A DNA stretch of 64,000 nucleotides from Climacium dendroides (lineage: Eukaryota > Streptophyta > Bryopsida > Hypnales > Climaciaceae): NCBI GenBank assembly GCA_950106755.1, contig OX467084.1, positions 30,197,213-30,261,212 on the forward strand, written 5' to 3'. The translations under genes were made by a program, and so were the position numbers. Under the pieces are notes generated by a model. The model searched no databases and was not told the origin of the DNA. It saw nothing but the letters and a program-made list of their open reading frames with translations. The first letter of the stretch is position 1. Each line of letters starts with the position of its first letter. Positions 33,776 through 45,554 of this stretch are shown here, piece by piece.

Positions 33776-36114
33776 GTGGTGTGCAGGTGGAAACAGTCGG
33801 ATGAATTGATCATGAGGGATATTTTTACCGAAGAAGCCAAAATGACATGAGTAAATGGGCAACTTGCAGGGGTGTATTATTGAATGGAGCCAAGTAAGCC
33901 GTCCCATTTTAAAGGGCATAGGACTTGACCTTTGGAAAAGTAAGAATCATCAACTCCAGTATTACTCGGCCGGCCATGTGCAGCCCCCCTGACGAGGGTA
34001 ACTTGAAGTTGACACCGTAAAAACAACAGTGATTGAGGTAACGTCCAGCTGGCCCGGGCTTTGAATAGGAACCCAATCAGTACGTACTGTAGGAACTGGG
34101 AACCCATGTATGCAGACCGTATCACGGTAAAACCCAAAGGAAGGTTCAAAGTCCAGAAATGGGTTTTCAAAATTTTTCGGATTAGTTCATGTGGTGTGAA
34201 ATTCTACGATGATTTTTTAAAAAACTTCTTTCTAGGAAAAATAGTTTTTATCTCAATTGTTACCCGGGAAAAAAGAAGTTATGCCATCCTATGCTCAAAA
34301 TGCTTGATTCTGGATAGGAAAAAACCCTCTAAAACTCTAAATTTTTTTTCTTACAAATTATATTCATGTCTACTTGGAAAGCTTTGATTCATTTGATTTG
34401 GATTGGGCATGTGAAAGTTACAACAAGTCTTGTTTTGTGAGGAATGAAGGCACCTTCCTAAAAAAGTATTGTATGTGATTTTGTTTTTGAGCTCAATTTT
34501 CACAATTTTTCAAAATAAGAAGTTCCATTTAGGTATAGATTACTTGCTATGACAATCTCACCATGAGGATTGACATGCCTCAATTCCAATTTAGAACTAT
34601 TTGTAATTTAATTTCCCCTTCCAACTTGTATTTAATTCCATGTGACAATTTTTTACGGGATAAAAATTAACTTTCTTTTTAAATCTTAAATTCTCATCTC
34701 AATTCTCCTCCATAAAGATTTAAACCTCAAAACTCTATAGTGTAAAAAATTAAGTTAAGAAGATTCTAAGTTTGAAACCTATAATTGCCAAGTTAAAAAT
34801 ATATATTTTTACATTGAATACTAATATCTTACAATCTACATGGTCAAAGTTTAAAAAAAATTCTACATATTGTCATACATGTCTTGTAAAATATTCTACA
34901 TTTGGATAAGCCAATTTTTTCCATTATAGCTTTTAGCACGAGAAATGACTATTTTTGAGTAATGGAATGATACACGAAATGTACAATACATGTAGAAATA
35001 TATTGAGGTTAACTCCTAAATTTTCTTCACTCCAAACTCAAAAAGGCCGAAACTACCTTAAAAAAATTGTTTGTAAAAAATCTTGACCCCCAAGCAATTC
35101 AATTTGAGGTATTTAATTATTTAAAAAAGTATTGAATTTTTTTATGCACTACTACATATCAAAAATACGAAAGTTTTTATAATATATTTTTTAATGTAGA
35201 AATCCAATGAGTTTGACCAGGCCTGGACATGAAACGTCCTTCGAGGGTTAACGTAATGTTTAAATTAAGTTTACTATGCAACTTGTAACAGCCAGGCTTG
35301 TAACCAGTCACATAAAAATTGTTTTCCTTTGCAGGAAGGGCCGCAAATTAGATATGGTTGAATCTTTTTTTTTTGAGAAACTTGTGAATCGTCATTTCAG
35401 GTGCATTTATACATATAAACAATGCATTTCTTCAGGTAATCATGTGCAATACTTGCACACAGCAGTAACAGTAATGCATGCAGCTGCTTGATGAGCTTAT
35501 ATTGTGACCACCACTGTAACTTCTTATTTTGCAATGAAACTGAATCTCGAATGGACAGTTGCTTCAGTATTAAGTTACTTATTTTCACAAGTACTGTAAT
35601 GCCAAGTCAGTTTAAAACTGAAGTAAATACACTGTCCTTCTGTTTTATTCCTTCGCTCTTTTCGCTGAGGAGTGAGTGGGTCAGTACTTAAGTAAATAAG
35701 TGAGACTTATTAGTAAATTTTTTGAAGGGGGAGAATGCCAGGTGGTACCTTTGAATTTTGGACCAGATCCAAGAAATTCCATTTGCGGTATAAAAAATTG
35801 AGGATTTGAAAAGTGAAATTTATCTCACTTTCACTTTACGTCTACCCTTTTGACTTTGCGGAGGTTTACCTTACAGTGTGTTCCATGTTCTGTCTGTGAT
35901 TGCGTGCATGTTCTCTCGCTCTTTCCGTGAGGCAAAATTTGGGTGTCTGAACCTAGTCTGGCATAAATTAATGAAAGATGAAATTCAAGCAAGAATATAC
36001 TTTCCAAGTACATACTTTTAGCGCGTGGGTAGGCATTCCTTGGTGCAGTGTTCGCCAAATTTTGGATTTCTTCCTTCCACGAAAATGGATCAATTTTTTG
36101 CATATGGTTCCTGG
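33776..36114. other. Intergenic DNA; inverted family B relative ending at 35255
   Basis: Near 35240-35255 the complement reads TTAACCCTCGAAGGAC, and near 34830-34850 the complement reads 'ACTTTGACCATGTAGATTG'. Both are family B hallmarks in minus orientation. Otherwise no gene was recognised. 35270-36100 is less AT-rich but has only short frames. Confidence 0.4.
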
Positions 36115-36124
36115 TTGCATTTTC

Positions 36125-36400
36125 TTAATCCTTAATCCCTAAATGCAATGCCCAAGGCTTGTTTTGAGATCCTCCAAATTTGCTCTAAATTGAACAAAAG
36201 CCAACATTTTGATGAGTTTTATCAAATTTTTTTAATTGTAACCGTACAAATTTAGACTAGGCATGTTAGAGATCACATGGAAAAAGAAAATCCAACAATA
36301 TCACTTGTGGATTGAAAGATTATAATGTTTGATTATGAAGGTGTTACAACTGTGAAAATCTTTTAGCTCTCTTTTTGCATGCCAAATTAAAAAAATTGGT
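36125..36400 (+). repeat. Family B relative, one end
   Basis: 'CCTTAATCCCTAAATGCAATGCCCAAGG' type start (36125-36150), followed about 170 bp later by 'TGTGGATTGAAAGATTATAATG', the subterminal block shared with 9700 and 63490. No partner end was found. Confidence 0.4.
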
Positions 36401-39400
36401 CATCCCAAAAAATGAGGTTAAAGGGCATAAGATGCATAACCCCAACCAATTTATGGCTTCTCAAAATCTACTGTACAATTTTTTTAAATGAATTTCTAAT
36501 GTGATTTTTTCTCCAAGGTCTAATGTATTTGAGGCTCATTTTCGAGAGCCCTCAACACTAAGGAAAGTCAAGATTGCAATGGATACCCTTACACAAAATC
36601 TTGAATAGAAAATTCAGAATCATTCATTTTCAAAATCAGATTTTTGATGCTAAAACTAGACTTCAAAAAGAATTTATCAAAAATATAAAAGACTAAAAAT
36701 AGCAAACTAATCAAGTTTTATTTAACTTCAAAGTATTGTCAACACCAAAATTTGGTGCCTCAGGTATTTAGGGGTGAAAAGGACAATGCAAGCCCTTCAA
36801 GCATTTTGGAAGTTAGATCTTGAACTTTCATATAGTTCTTGATTTTAATTGTTTTTAAGTTTAACTAAGAAAATGTAGCTCCAATAATCTATTTTTTACT
36901 CCATTTGATTTTTTTTGAAAATTGTTAAAATAATAATTTTTGTTACACTTTTAAGATAGCTATTTCAAAGCTCAAAATACACTACTTTAGAACTTTTCTA
37001 TTGAATTTCTCTTGATTTAATCTCAAGGAGTACATCAATTACACTACATAAAACCTAAAATAAAATAAAGGAGAATTGATAAGAGAGGTTCTTTAGAGTT
37101 TAGTCACAAAAAATTTTAATTGTCTTGAGTTAGCTTTTATAGAAACTACAATATGTCTAATTAGAGAGTTTTAGAAACTCTTTAGATCTTGAGCAGAGTA
37201 CACAGCTCAAATTTGAGCTTTCTATGTCACAATTACTGAATCAACCATTGCAAACTTCATAATCTGTGCCACCTCGATTTCAATATGAAGGCAAATTTTC
37301 GACACAACAAAAACAACCTCGTATCAATCACCCATGGCATGATAATCTTCAACCCAACGCTCAAACTTTAGTGATTTTATTTTAGATTGAAAGCCTTGAA
37401 TTCAGAGGTTTAAAAATTATTTTCCAAGAAGATGTGGTCACAACCAATGGTTGAGCATCCTGTTCACATTTTGTCAAGGGAGCAACAAACAGCTTACGTC
37501 GTAGATACTCTACATCGAATTTTCGAATTACTGTAGATGTAATGTAAGGTTACATGGATTCCTCTTGGGAATTGTTGCTAAAAGAAGAGGTGATGTCACG
37601 GACGACAAAAGAGTGTGGAAGCTTTTCAATAAGCTTCTTCTTTAACAAAAGTAGCTCAAGTAACTTTCAAACCTGTAGAAGCAACTTAATATATATTGAA
37701 GTCGAGATTGAAAAGTTCCTTAGTTTCGACAACTCACTATAATGTTTAATTTGTAACTCTCATCCTTAGTTCTAGATTAATGGCCTTGTTCTCCATATTC
37801 TTGTTCTCTTTAATACAACTTTTGGATCTTAGTTTGTGGTTTTAGCTCCAATATTGTACTTTTGAACTTCAATACCAAGTCTTGTTATCCAAAATTCTTT
37901 TTGCCTTGTCTTGTATCTCTTGCATTTATTACACCCAAAACTCCAAACATTCGTATTATTATATTTTAGAGCTTCAATTTGTTTCTAAATGAATAATTCA
38001 CAAGACTTTTTTTTTAAAAATTTAGTAAAAAACCTAGACAATATACATACAAAAGCTATAGATGGTCAATCCTTGTCTTTTGGAGATGTTACATATAAAA
38101 CTATAATATTGGAGGTTTTGTTTGATGGCCATGGTAGTTTAGTTGTATTCAATATAATTAGAATGCTTTTCAATTATATTGTTTTATGGACTTTTTTGGC
38201 TTGAAAAATAAAATCTATCAATTTTCAATCAGTAGATTGAAAATTGTGAAAATTGTCAATATCAATCAAACATCCTTTGAATAAACCTATTAGAAAATCT
38301 CCAATCATATAATTTTTATTTATAAAAATAAGGTTCTTATGAAATTTGAAAAAAAAATTATTATGTAATTTTAATGCTCAAATAAGGTACTATTTCAACA
38401 AATATTCCAAATCTATATAAAAAATTCACGAAGTATTTGAAAAAAAGATTGTTGACATCTCATTAGAACATTGTCAATACTATTACACTATTGATTTTTT
38501 AAAATATGGCTCAACCTCCATTTGGTCCAATTTGCAATCTATTGTCGTGATGTGGGCCATCTAGTAGTTGAAATGATGTCTTTATTTATTAAGAAAAATG
38601 CATTTAGTATTTGTAGTTGTTTGTATTACAAGCTTGATATTTGAAGCTTAGTGTTGAGTTTATGTTAGTTGGCTTGGTAGTAGCTAGTTGATAATCAATT
38701 GGTTTGTAATTGATATTGGGGTTAGTAGGGTTAGGGTTAGCTGGTGGCTAGCTGTTTTAAAATTTGGGTGGTTATTTGAGGCAAGGGCTGATTTTTTGTC
38801 TCTCTCTCTCTCTCGTTTTAGTGTGTTGGAAGGTATGGAAGGCACTATGAATGCTAGTTGTGCACTTGTTGTGATTTTATATTGAAAGAATAATTGATTT
38901 GAGGAAGTTTTGTGTTGCATTTTATATAAGTGTTGGATGAATACAAGCTTTTGGATCTAAGTTTTGAATACTTGATCTACTATGATGCCAAATACTAGAT
39001 TTAAATCTATCGTGAAAAAAATAATGAGGCTTTGAAGTGGAGGTGTTTTGATTCAAAGGTAGTCAAAAAGGGCGTTTTGACAAGCTTCATTTTTATTGAG
39101 ATCTTGTGTAATGGAAATGAAATTTTGAAGGGTTATGGGCCCTTTATCTTTCTCAACTGAGACTGCGTTTTAAGTTTATTATTATTATTTAAAACCTTTC
39201 TTTATTTGCATCAAAATACAACCAGATTGAAGAGGCAGTGAAGGATTAGGAAGTTAGTAGTAGGAAAATGTTCACAAAAATTGAACAACATTTAAAATGT
39301 GATGAAATTTGTTGAGTGACCAGTTGGATAGTTGATTTACATTGTGACAAGGTTTTCAGTTGTTTAGAACTATTGTTCAAAAGTTATGCTAAACCAAAGC

Positions 39401-39640
39401 TAAATATGATAATTTTTAGTGTATAATAAGAATTGTAAGGTAGGGATTTAGAAAAAGGGGAGTTTTAAGGTAGATTCATTATTATTTAAGGTATTTAAAG
39501 GTATTATAGACTATTTGCAAAGCATTCCCATAGCAAAAGCCCTATGCTATTCCAAATCTACTAGCAAATATTTGTGATATTTTTTGGTGAACTCGACGTG
39601 AAAAGTTCGGAGTGGTGGTGCTTTGTGTTTTATGTGAGCT
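36401..39640. other. AT-rich intergenic DNA, small hairpin at 38219-38246
   Basis: No gene seen. CAATTTTCAATC (38219-38230) and GATTGAAAATTG (38235-38246) form a perfect 12-bp stem with a 4-base loop. A CT microsatellite lies at 38799-38814. A short 'TAGGGTTAGGGTTAG' (38727-38741) is telomere-like but only two units long. Confidence 0.45.
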
Positions 39641-39945
39641 ATGGAAGATCATAATGGACCAAAGGATGGTCCACTTGTTATGTTGAATGATGGCATGATG
39701 AAAATGTTTGAAACATTCAATTTATTTATGAGGCAACAATAAATTAATCAACAAAAGGAGGCATTGGCAACCAAAGCATTGCATACTATTGTGAACAAAA
39801 TGGATCAATTTGATGGGTGAGATATTTCAAAATATATGCGTTTTTATACAAAAGAGATGGAGTTCAATAGGATCTCAGAGTGTAAGATGGTTGAGAGCTT
39901 TGAGCTCTCAATGGATCCCTATATTATAAGTTCAAATTTATTTTA
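39641..39945 (+). pseudogene. Retrotransposon gag fragment
   Basis: Starting at ATG 39641, one frame reads about 100 codons, broken by TAA at 39740 and TGA near 39818 and ending at a TAA near 39945. The segment 'QFDG-DISKYMRFYTKEMEF' followed by 'MVESFEL' resembles the plant LTR-retrotransposon Gag core (F-x-G-x-(D/N)-(I/V)-(S/T)-(K/E)-(Y/F)-L). It is a short decayed piece; no pol or LTR was recognised beside it. The lineage is unresolved. Confidence 0.5.
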
Positions 39946-40499
39946 AGGAGATTTTTGACGAGAGTATGGACTAGTTTTTTTGCTTGTTCTATAGAAACTA
40001 TCTTCATTTTCATGCTCACCAAACATCAAGTTTTCTATTTCTTTCTACAATCCAACTTCATCCTTACATCAAAGATTAAAATATAAGAATTTTGAAGTTA
40101 TTTTAGACAATACATCATCAATTTCATCCAAGTCAATATAGGGGATTCACCAAATCATTTTTATAATAATTGCTATATAATCCAATGCTATTTTAAACTA
40201 TTTTAAATCAATTTCATCCAATTGTATTATATAATTTATTATAGTAAAAAATATTTATGAAATTTCAAAACCCTTCAAAAATTCCTATACTTTTGTTGTA
40301 TGGATCGCATTTTTTTGATAGTGTCACATTGTAAATGCATATAGGGTGTAAAAGTACATATTTATATGTTATTTTGATAAATCTAATTATAATAATATAA
40401 AAAAGTGACATGATTCTAAATTGCTTCAAAATGACATTTTCTCATTGGCACATGCCATCTATTTAAAAGGAGAGAATTACCTACGAGTTTCATCAATTT

Positions 40500-40526
40500 G
40501 ATGTAATTTTTTTTTTTTTTTTTTCA
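40500..40526 (+). repeat. Poly-T tract
   Basis: A run of about 18 T (40507-40524). It could be the reversed poly-A tail of a minus-strand retroposed sequence, but no body was recognised. Confidence 0.6.
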
Positions 40527-40601
40527 CTTTAAATTTTAGTATGTTGAATTGGAAGGGTTTCTTTAAATTTTAAGATGAAGAGTCTTAATTAGAGCCTAAA
40601 T

Positions 40602-40790
40602 TTAAATTTTCATTGTTGCAATTGTTGAATCAACTTTTTTAGCCAATAGGTCTTGCTTTACCGCATGAGAATCTTCAAAAAGAAGCTGGGCCTTCTTGAC
40701 CCCCAAAATAACCTCACGTGAAGCAATGATGGCATGGAAACTTTTGGCGTGATGCTTAAACATTAGTACATGATATGTTGAGCTCGGCAA
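40602..40790 (-). pseudogene. Unrecognised coding-like fragment
   Basis: A 62-codon minus frame with balanced composition and the segment 'FHAIIASREVILGVKKAQLL'. The neighbouring minus frame at 40825-41025 may be its upstream continuation after a frameshift. No family recognised; it may be part of the retrotransposon debris that includes the gag fragment at 39641. Confidence 0.2.
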
Positions 40791-40903
40791 TCGAGATGTA
40801 ATGTTTGAAAAATGTTTTGAAGGTCTACACTATTGTATGATCAAATTTATCAAAGCAAGTTGTAGCCATGAATGTTGATTGGAGGATCTGATCAATCACA
40901 GAG

Positions 40904-41052
40904 AGAACGGGAGGGCGATACCGGGGTTTTTTTTTGGGGGGGGGGTATGTAACTATCCCCCCCCCAAAAAAAAAATTCTTAAATAAGAAAATTTGGGGGG
41001 GGGGGATTATAGTAACATACCCCAACCCCCCCGATATCGCCCTCCCGGTCTT
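40904..41052. mobile_element. Foldback element with long G and C runs
   Basis: The arms 'ACGGGAGGGCGATACCGGGG' (40906) and its complement (41028-41048) enclose inner arms with runs of nine to twelve G or C and 'TATGTAACTAT' type cores in inverted orientation. The whole 149 bp folds on itself. The homopolymer runs differ in length between arms, as expected of replication slippage. No target duplication is certain. The G runs could form quadruplexes. Confidence 0.7.
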
Positions 41053-43060
41053 CCTATGAATCTTTTATCAAAGACAGATTGTATAAATTACGTTGCAACC
41101 ACTGTTAAATGTATTTTCAAGTTCTTGCAAATGGAACAAAGCTTCTTTTGAAACTTTGATTATTTACCTCTAATAGACTACTATTAATTTTTTGGGGTTG
41201 TACTCAAGAATATTTTCAAATTTTGTTTTGTATATTTGAAGTCGAAAGATAGGAAAATGAAGATAGTTTGTCTTTTAGCTAACTTTGGGGTCATTTGACT
41301 TCAATATAAGGATAAAATTAGGTTAAGAGGCTCACCCATATAAAAGAAAGATACATCTATGTGGCTTTGGTATCTAGAAAATGATCTAAAAAGTTTCTTT
41401 AGGGGTTTGAAGTGTGTGTGTTTTTGAAATTTAGAAAGAGTTGTTAGAAACTGATTTTGGAGAGATATTTCATGGTATATGAAGAATTTTGAAATAAAAA
41501 TTCAAATTTTTTTGTGTCATAGTGTTACGTTTTCAAAAAGTCTTCACTTGCTTTATTTGAAGTTGATATTCAAAAGTTGTACTGGAGGAGACATTAAAGA
41601 TTTGTGTGTTGTGATTTGTAGCTTTCTTTTCATTGTAAACTTTTGTTATTGCGGGTGACATGGATTAAACCATTGCTTAGCCTCATTTTGTGTCATGGTG
41701 ACAAAGTGGGGTTCTTTGCCCACATACTGGAGACTAGTTCTAATCTCATGGTAAGGCTAGGTTGATGATTAGCACATCATGAATTTAAAAGTTTAAGAGT
41801 CATATTCATCAACGGTATCTTGTAGTATGTCTTTGGTTCTACCTATCTGTATCTCATAGTTTCTTATCCCTACCTTGACCCGTGAACCAACTAGAGCCAA
41901 AACTTGGTAGGCCAACGGGGAGCAATTCCACGATGGTGTAAAATATTCAACGTTTGAGATTGAAGATTTACATGACAACATCTACTTTTGTTCTTGAGTC
42001 ATTCTTGGTTGCAGCTAGGATCCCTGTGATTTTCCATGACAAATGTCTCCCTACATGGCAATAGTGAACTTACCAAAAAAACTTACACCAAAGGTTGTTT
42101 CACATTACATTTTAAGTCCCACTTCCAATTAATATTCTTCAACCAAAAGCCAATTTAACATTGCTAGCAATGCTCTTTTTTCAAAGATTCTTTGGAGATT
42201 GTGGTGTATACATTGTTTTAGTTGCAAAGCAATCGTACAATGAAGTGTAGAATTATGAGAGTTGTGACAAAGTTCAAACATAAAATGAATATGAGCATTT
42301 CTCCATCCAATATTCATCACAGTTGTAGATGTGGACAAGTCTAAAACTTTGTGGAATCCATTGTATTGATCTACAGTTCCAAAAATCAACTAGGAAACAA
42401 TTAGGAAATGACTACACATGTAAAATGACCCTAGTCATTTTCTAGTTGTTTTAAAAGTTATTTTCCAATTGTCTTATATCAATTATCCCATATCAATTGT
42501 CAAAAGTACCATCATGTTGGACATATAAAACTTGTGAGTTGTTGTACCCTTATGTATTGATTTTATTAATAGAATTATAAATTTTTTACAATTTACAATG
42601 TTTTACAATGTATAGGTTTCCAAAATTTGAAGATTTCAACAATCTATTAAAACTAGAAATATGTAAAATCTAATAAATTGTAAAACCTATGAAATTATAA
42701 AATTTCCTAAACCAAATAAATCTATCAAATATCAATATTTGAATTTTCAAAATCTATAGAATTTACATATAATAATATATTATATGAAAATTCAAAATCT
42801 ACAAATCATATAAATTAGAATTCCAAAATCTAGAAATCTACATTTCATAGACAAGTCACAAATGAGTCATTGTCGAGTTGTAAAGGAGTCATAAATTAGT
42901 TGCAAAGAAATCACTACAATTACAATTTTCATAAAAAAAAACTATAATTCCACTTGAGTTTGATTCGTGAAACAAGTATACTTTTGAGAAATGTGCCCCT
43001 CTTGGAGTTTGCCCCAAGACATTCAAATTGCAAAGTCGGATGGTAATACACTTGGCTACC
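41053..43060. other. AT-rich intergenic DNA, no gene
   Basis: Short frames only (62 and 86 codons minus). 42550-42830 is very AT-rich, with repeated TTTACAAT and AAATCTA words. Confidence 0.5.
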
Positions 43061-43063
43061 TTA

Positions 43064-43525
43064 GAGCATCACCACCTGTCCTCCAAAATGGATGGCCTAT
43101 AGATGGTCTCTTAAGAGGGGTCTCCAAATCCACCCCACCCATCTTCCAAAATGGACGGTTTCTTAAGAAGCGCCTTTTGGAAATGAACTTTGACCTCCAT
43201 ATGAGGGTGGTTTGGGGGGCCTCAACTCGGCTTGCAAAATAGAAAAAGACAAGTCGCGCATTGCTCTCTGCGATTCTGGCAAGTGGTTCACGTTGAGTTT
43301 TTTCACCGTCAGGCTCCTTCTTTCACCTCTAGTGAAATATCATTTCCGATCTCCATTGATGATGGCCAAGAACGTTGCAATAACTATTTTTGTTTTCTTA
43401 CTCTGGTTGGAACATCATATGACCTCTTAAGAGGCCATGAGTGGGGTGGCCATTCCCACTTGGCCTCCATACCTGTTTTTTCAGGCCAAATCAGCCTTCA
43501 AAATACCTCCCGGTTGGTGATGCTC
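43064..43525. mobile_element. PIF/Harbinger-like MITE
   Basis: The left end GAGCATCACCACCTG preceded by TTA, and the right end ...GGTTGGTGATGCTC, are inverted relatives. The interior shares 'CCTCTTAAGAGG' palindromes and 'CCAAAATGG' words with the copy at 29645. The right flank reads TAC rather than TTA, apparently because a second element starts at 43528. Confidence 0.6.
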
Positions 43526-43527
43526 TA

Positions 43528-43777
43528 CACTAAATAGTGAAATTAGGTTGCTTGAACAATTAGGTTGCCTTATTAAGGAGAGTTGCCTCGTGACTCACCA
43601 CTCGTCCAAATAGAGGCACAAGCAATTCTCTAAACCCGAGTCATGAACCAGTGCACCAACCCTATGCAATACACATGGTTCCTACATTATTGCATCCATC
43701 TACACTAACTGTACATATTTATATAGTGTGGAATGTCAAGAATTTAGTGTGGGGCAACCTAATTTCACTATTTAGTG
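43528..43777. mobile_element. Mariner/Stowaway-like MITE (250 bp), TA target site
   Basis: CACTAAATAGTGAAATTAGG (43528) and its exact complement (to 43777) form a perfect terminal repeat of about 24 bp, flanked on both sides by TA. A partial right end of the same family is at 62270-62318. The TA duplication suggests Tc1/mariner. The CACTA beginning is noted, but the 3-bp flanks (CTA/TAG) do not match as required for that superfamily. Confidence 0.65.
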
Positions 43778-43784
43778 TAGTGAG

Positions 43785-44470
43785 AAACGCCCCCACTGGC
43801 TCCTGTAAAAAAAAATCACCAGATGCCGAGTCTGCTCACTCGGGCCCTCCCCCATTTTCGGATCTTTGTAGCCTTTTGATCTCAGCATCTGTCCATCGAG
43901 GGTGCGCATCACCCGAGCGTCGCGGCACCCGAGGTGTATCGCAGCGATTGGTCCGTCGAAGGCCCCCTTCAGTTGCATGAGCTGCCTGCCCTCGCAGTCT
44001 CCCACGCAGGCACCGGCCAACCCTGTTTGCGGAGTGCGGACCCCAACGGAGTTATTTTCGCCTCCCCATTTGCGTCTTATTCTCCGTTGTCATGCGCCGT
44101 TGTATCGGATAGGGTAGGTGATCTGAACTCCGAACTTCCACATTCCTCATCGAGCTTCCTTTTTATTGTCGTGACCAAAAATATAGTCCGGACTCCGCAC
44201 TCCGGACTGCGGAGCAGTGGAAAGCGGAGAAACTTATCCTTTCTTGGGCTGCATTGAAATCAAAACAGGCTGTGCGGGATCGGTAGCAGGCGCATCGAAG
44301 GAACCCAGTTCGTTATTGTCGGCTTCGAGAATTGAGACTTCCGTATCCACGAACAAGGACCAGGCACCGCGCGTAGGTGCAGGAAACAGATCGAGGTGCT
44401 TTTCGCAGGCACGGAGCGCCCTAGCTTGCCCTCTATGCTAAGCGCACACGGATCAGTAGCTTGAAAAAGT
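43785..44470 (-). pseudogene. Coding-like debris between two PIF-like MITEs
   Basis: This GC-richer block gives protein-like sequence on the minus strand. At 44440-44236 a frame reads 'ACEKHLDLFPAPTRGAWSLF' and onward through 'VDTEVSILEADNNELGSFD' to a TAA stop near 44236. At 44030-43835 another frame reads 'HPRWTDAEIKRLQRSENGG', like the opening helix of a SANT/trihelix or MADF-type domain, then stops. Their order is end-of-one-ORF followed by start-of-another. They may be captured host gene pieces or relics of a transposon's own proteins (PIF/Harbinger elements carry a Myb-like ORF). The 106-107 codon plus frames here look like shadows. Confidence 0.35.
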
Positions 44471-44509
44471 CATCCTTTTACTTAGACACACAGGTGGGGA
44501 TGATCCTTA

Positions 44510-44858
44510 GAGCATGCCCACCCATCTTGTAAAAATGCAAAATGTGGCTGGCAAAATGCCAGGCCTTCCATTTTGCAGGCCGGAGGAGCAGTGAGCCTCA
44601 CTGGTTGCAGGTCAGGAGGCCAACCAATGAGGTTCTGTGTTGTTCAATTATTTTTGTAATGCTCATTTTCAGTTTTAATAATATTAAAAGTTTTTATGAT
44701 TGGGTGAGAGGTTTCAAGAAGGGGGACCACTTCTTATCCTTTGTTGTTTTGAAAGCCGGTGGGTGGCTTGCAAAATGGCCCCAATATGCAAGTCACCTCC
44801 GGCTTGCAAGCCCTCCCTCTTATGAAGTCATCCGTTTGCAAGATAGGTGTGGATGCTC
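44510..44858. mobile_element. PIF/Harbinger-like MITE (349 bp), target duplication TTA
   Basis: GAGCATGCCCACCCATCTTG at the left and the complement of CAAGATAGGTGTGGATGCTC at the right are inverted repeats. TTA flanks both ends (44507-44509 and 44859-44861). The interior has several 'TTGCAAG' words, as in the copies at 29645 and 43064. Confidence 0.8.
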
Positions 44859-44861
44859 TTA

Positions 44862-45217
44862 AGGCATTCACATCTATTATCATCACCAATTACAATTGAG
44901 CATAGTTACTATTACTAAATATCAATATTTTTTAGACTCAATTGAAAGAGGATTCCAAAAGCACTTTATAATGCATCATTTGGACATTGTATGAATAAAT
45001 TATGCAATTTCAAGTATTGTATGTTGGAGATATCTATGAGTAATTTTTGTTTCACTACCTTAGTGATAGGCCTCTTTGTTGTAAGTTTCACTGCATGCTA
45101 TGACTAAGTTGCTTTATAATATTTTTTTAAAGTAAGGTAAATTAGCCTATGACAAGCAGACTATCCAAAGCAGACATCTAGGAAATGACCCATTATAGTC
45201 CCATCACAAAATTTTGT
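44862..45217. other. AT-rich intergenic DNA, no gene
   Basis: Nothing recognised. Confidence 0.5.
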
Positions 45218-45452
45218 TTAATCCTTAAACATTGACACAGACGTTTGGCATCCAATGGATCATAGGGAATCCTTCTAGTAGGACAGAAGTGCAACTATAC
45301 ATTCACCCTTGCAATTTTGTTATGAAAAGGGGAGGTCTTCTACATTAGTTTGACTTCCAATGAGTGTTTTTGCTATTTCTTAAGCCAATGATTCACATAG
45401 TAATGAAAAAATATGATTTCCAAGGTCGCCCGTTCATCCTTTAAGAGTTAAT
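45218..45452 (+). mobile_element. Family C MITE
   Basis: It starts TTTAATCCTTAAACATTG and ends TCATCCTTTAAGAGTTAA. The interior contains 'CCTTCTAGTAGGACAGAAGT' and 'AATGATTCACATAGTAA', aligning end to end with 22655-22873. The ends are inverted relatives. Confidence 0.65.
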
Positions 45453-45554
45453 AAAAGAGATTAAGACTTCATTAGGTTAGTTAAATTCACACTAGAAAGG
45501 TAGAAGTTCCTAAAGTAGTCAGACACTAATAACTCCACCATTACCTAAGACATT

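Noticed and set aside
38727..38741. Telomere-like TAGGGTTAGGGTTAG
   Set aside because: Only two units, not the usual plant TTTAGGG repeat, and no other subtelomeric sign.
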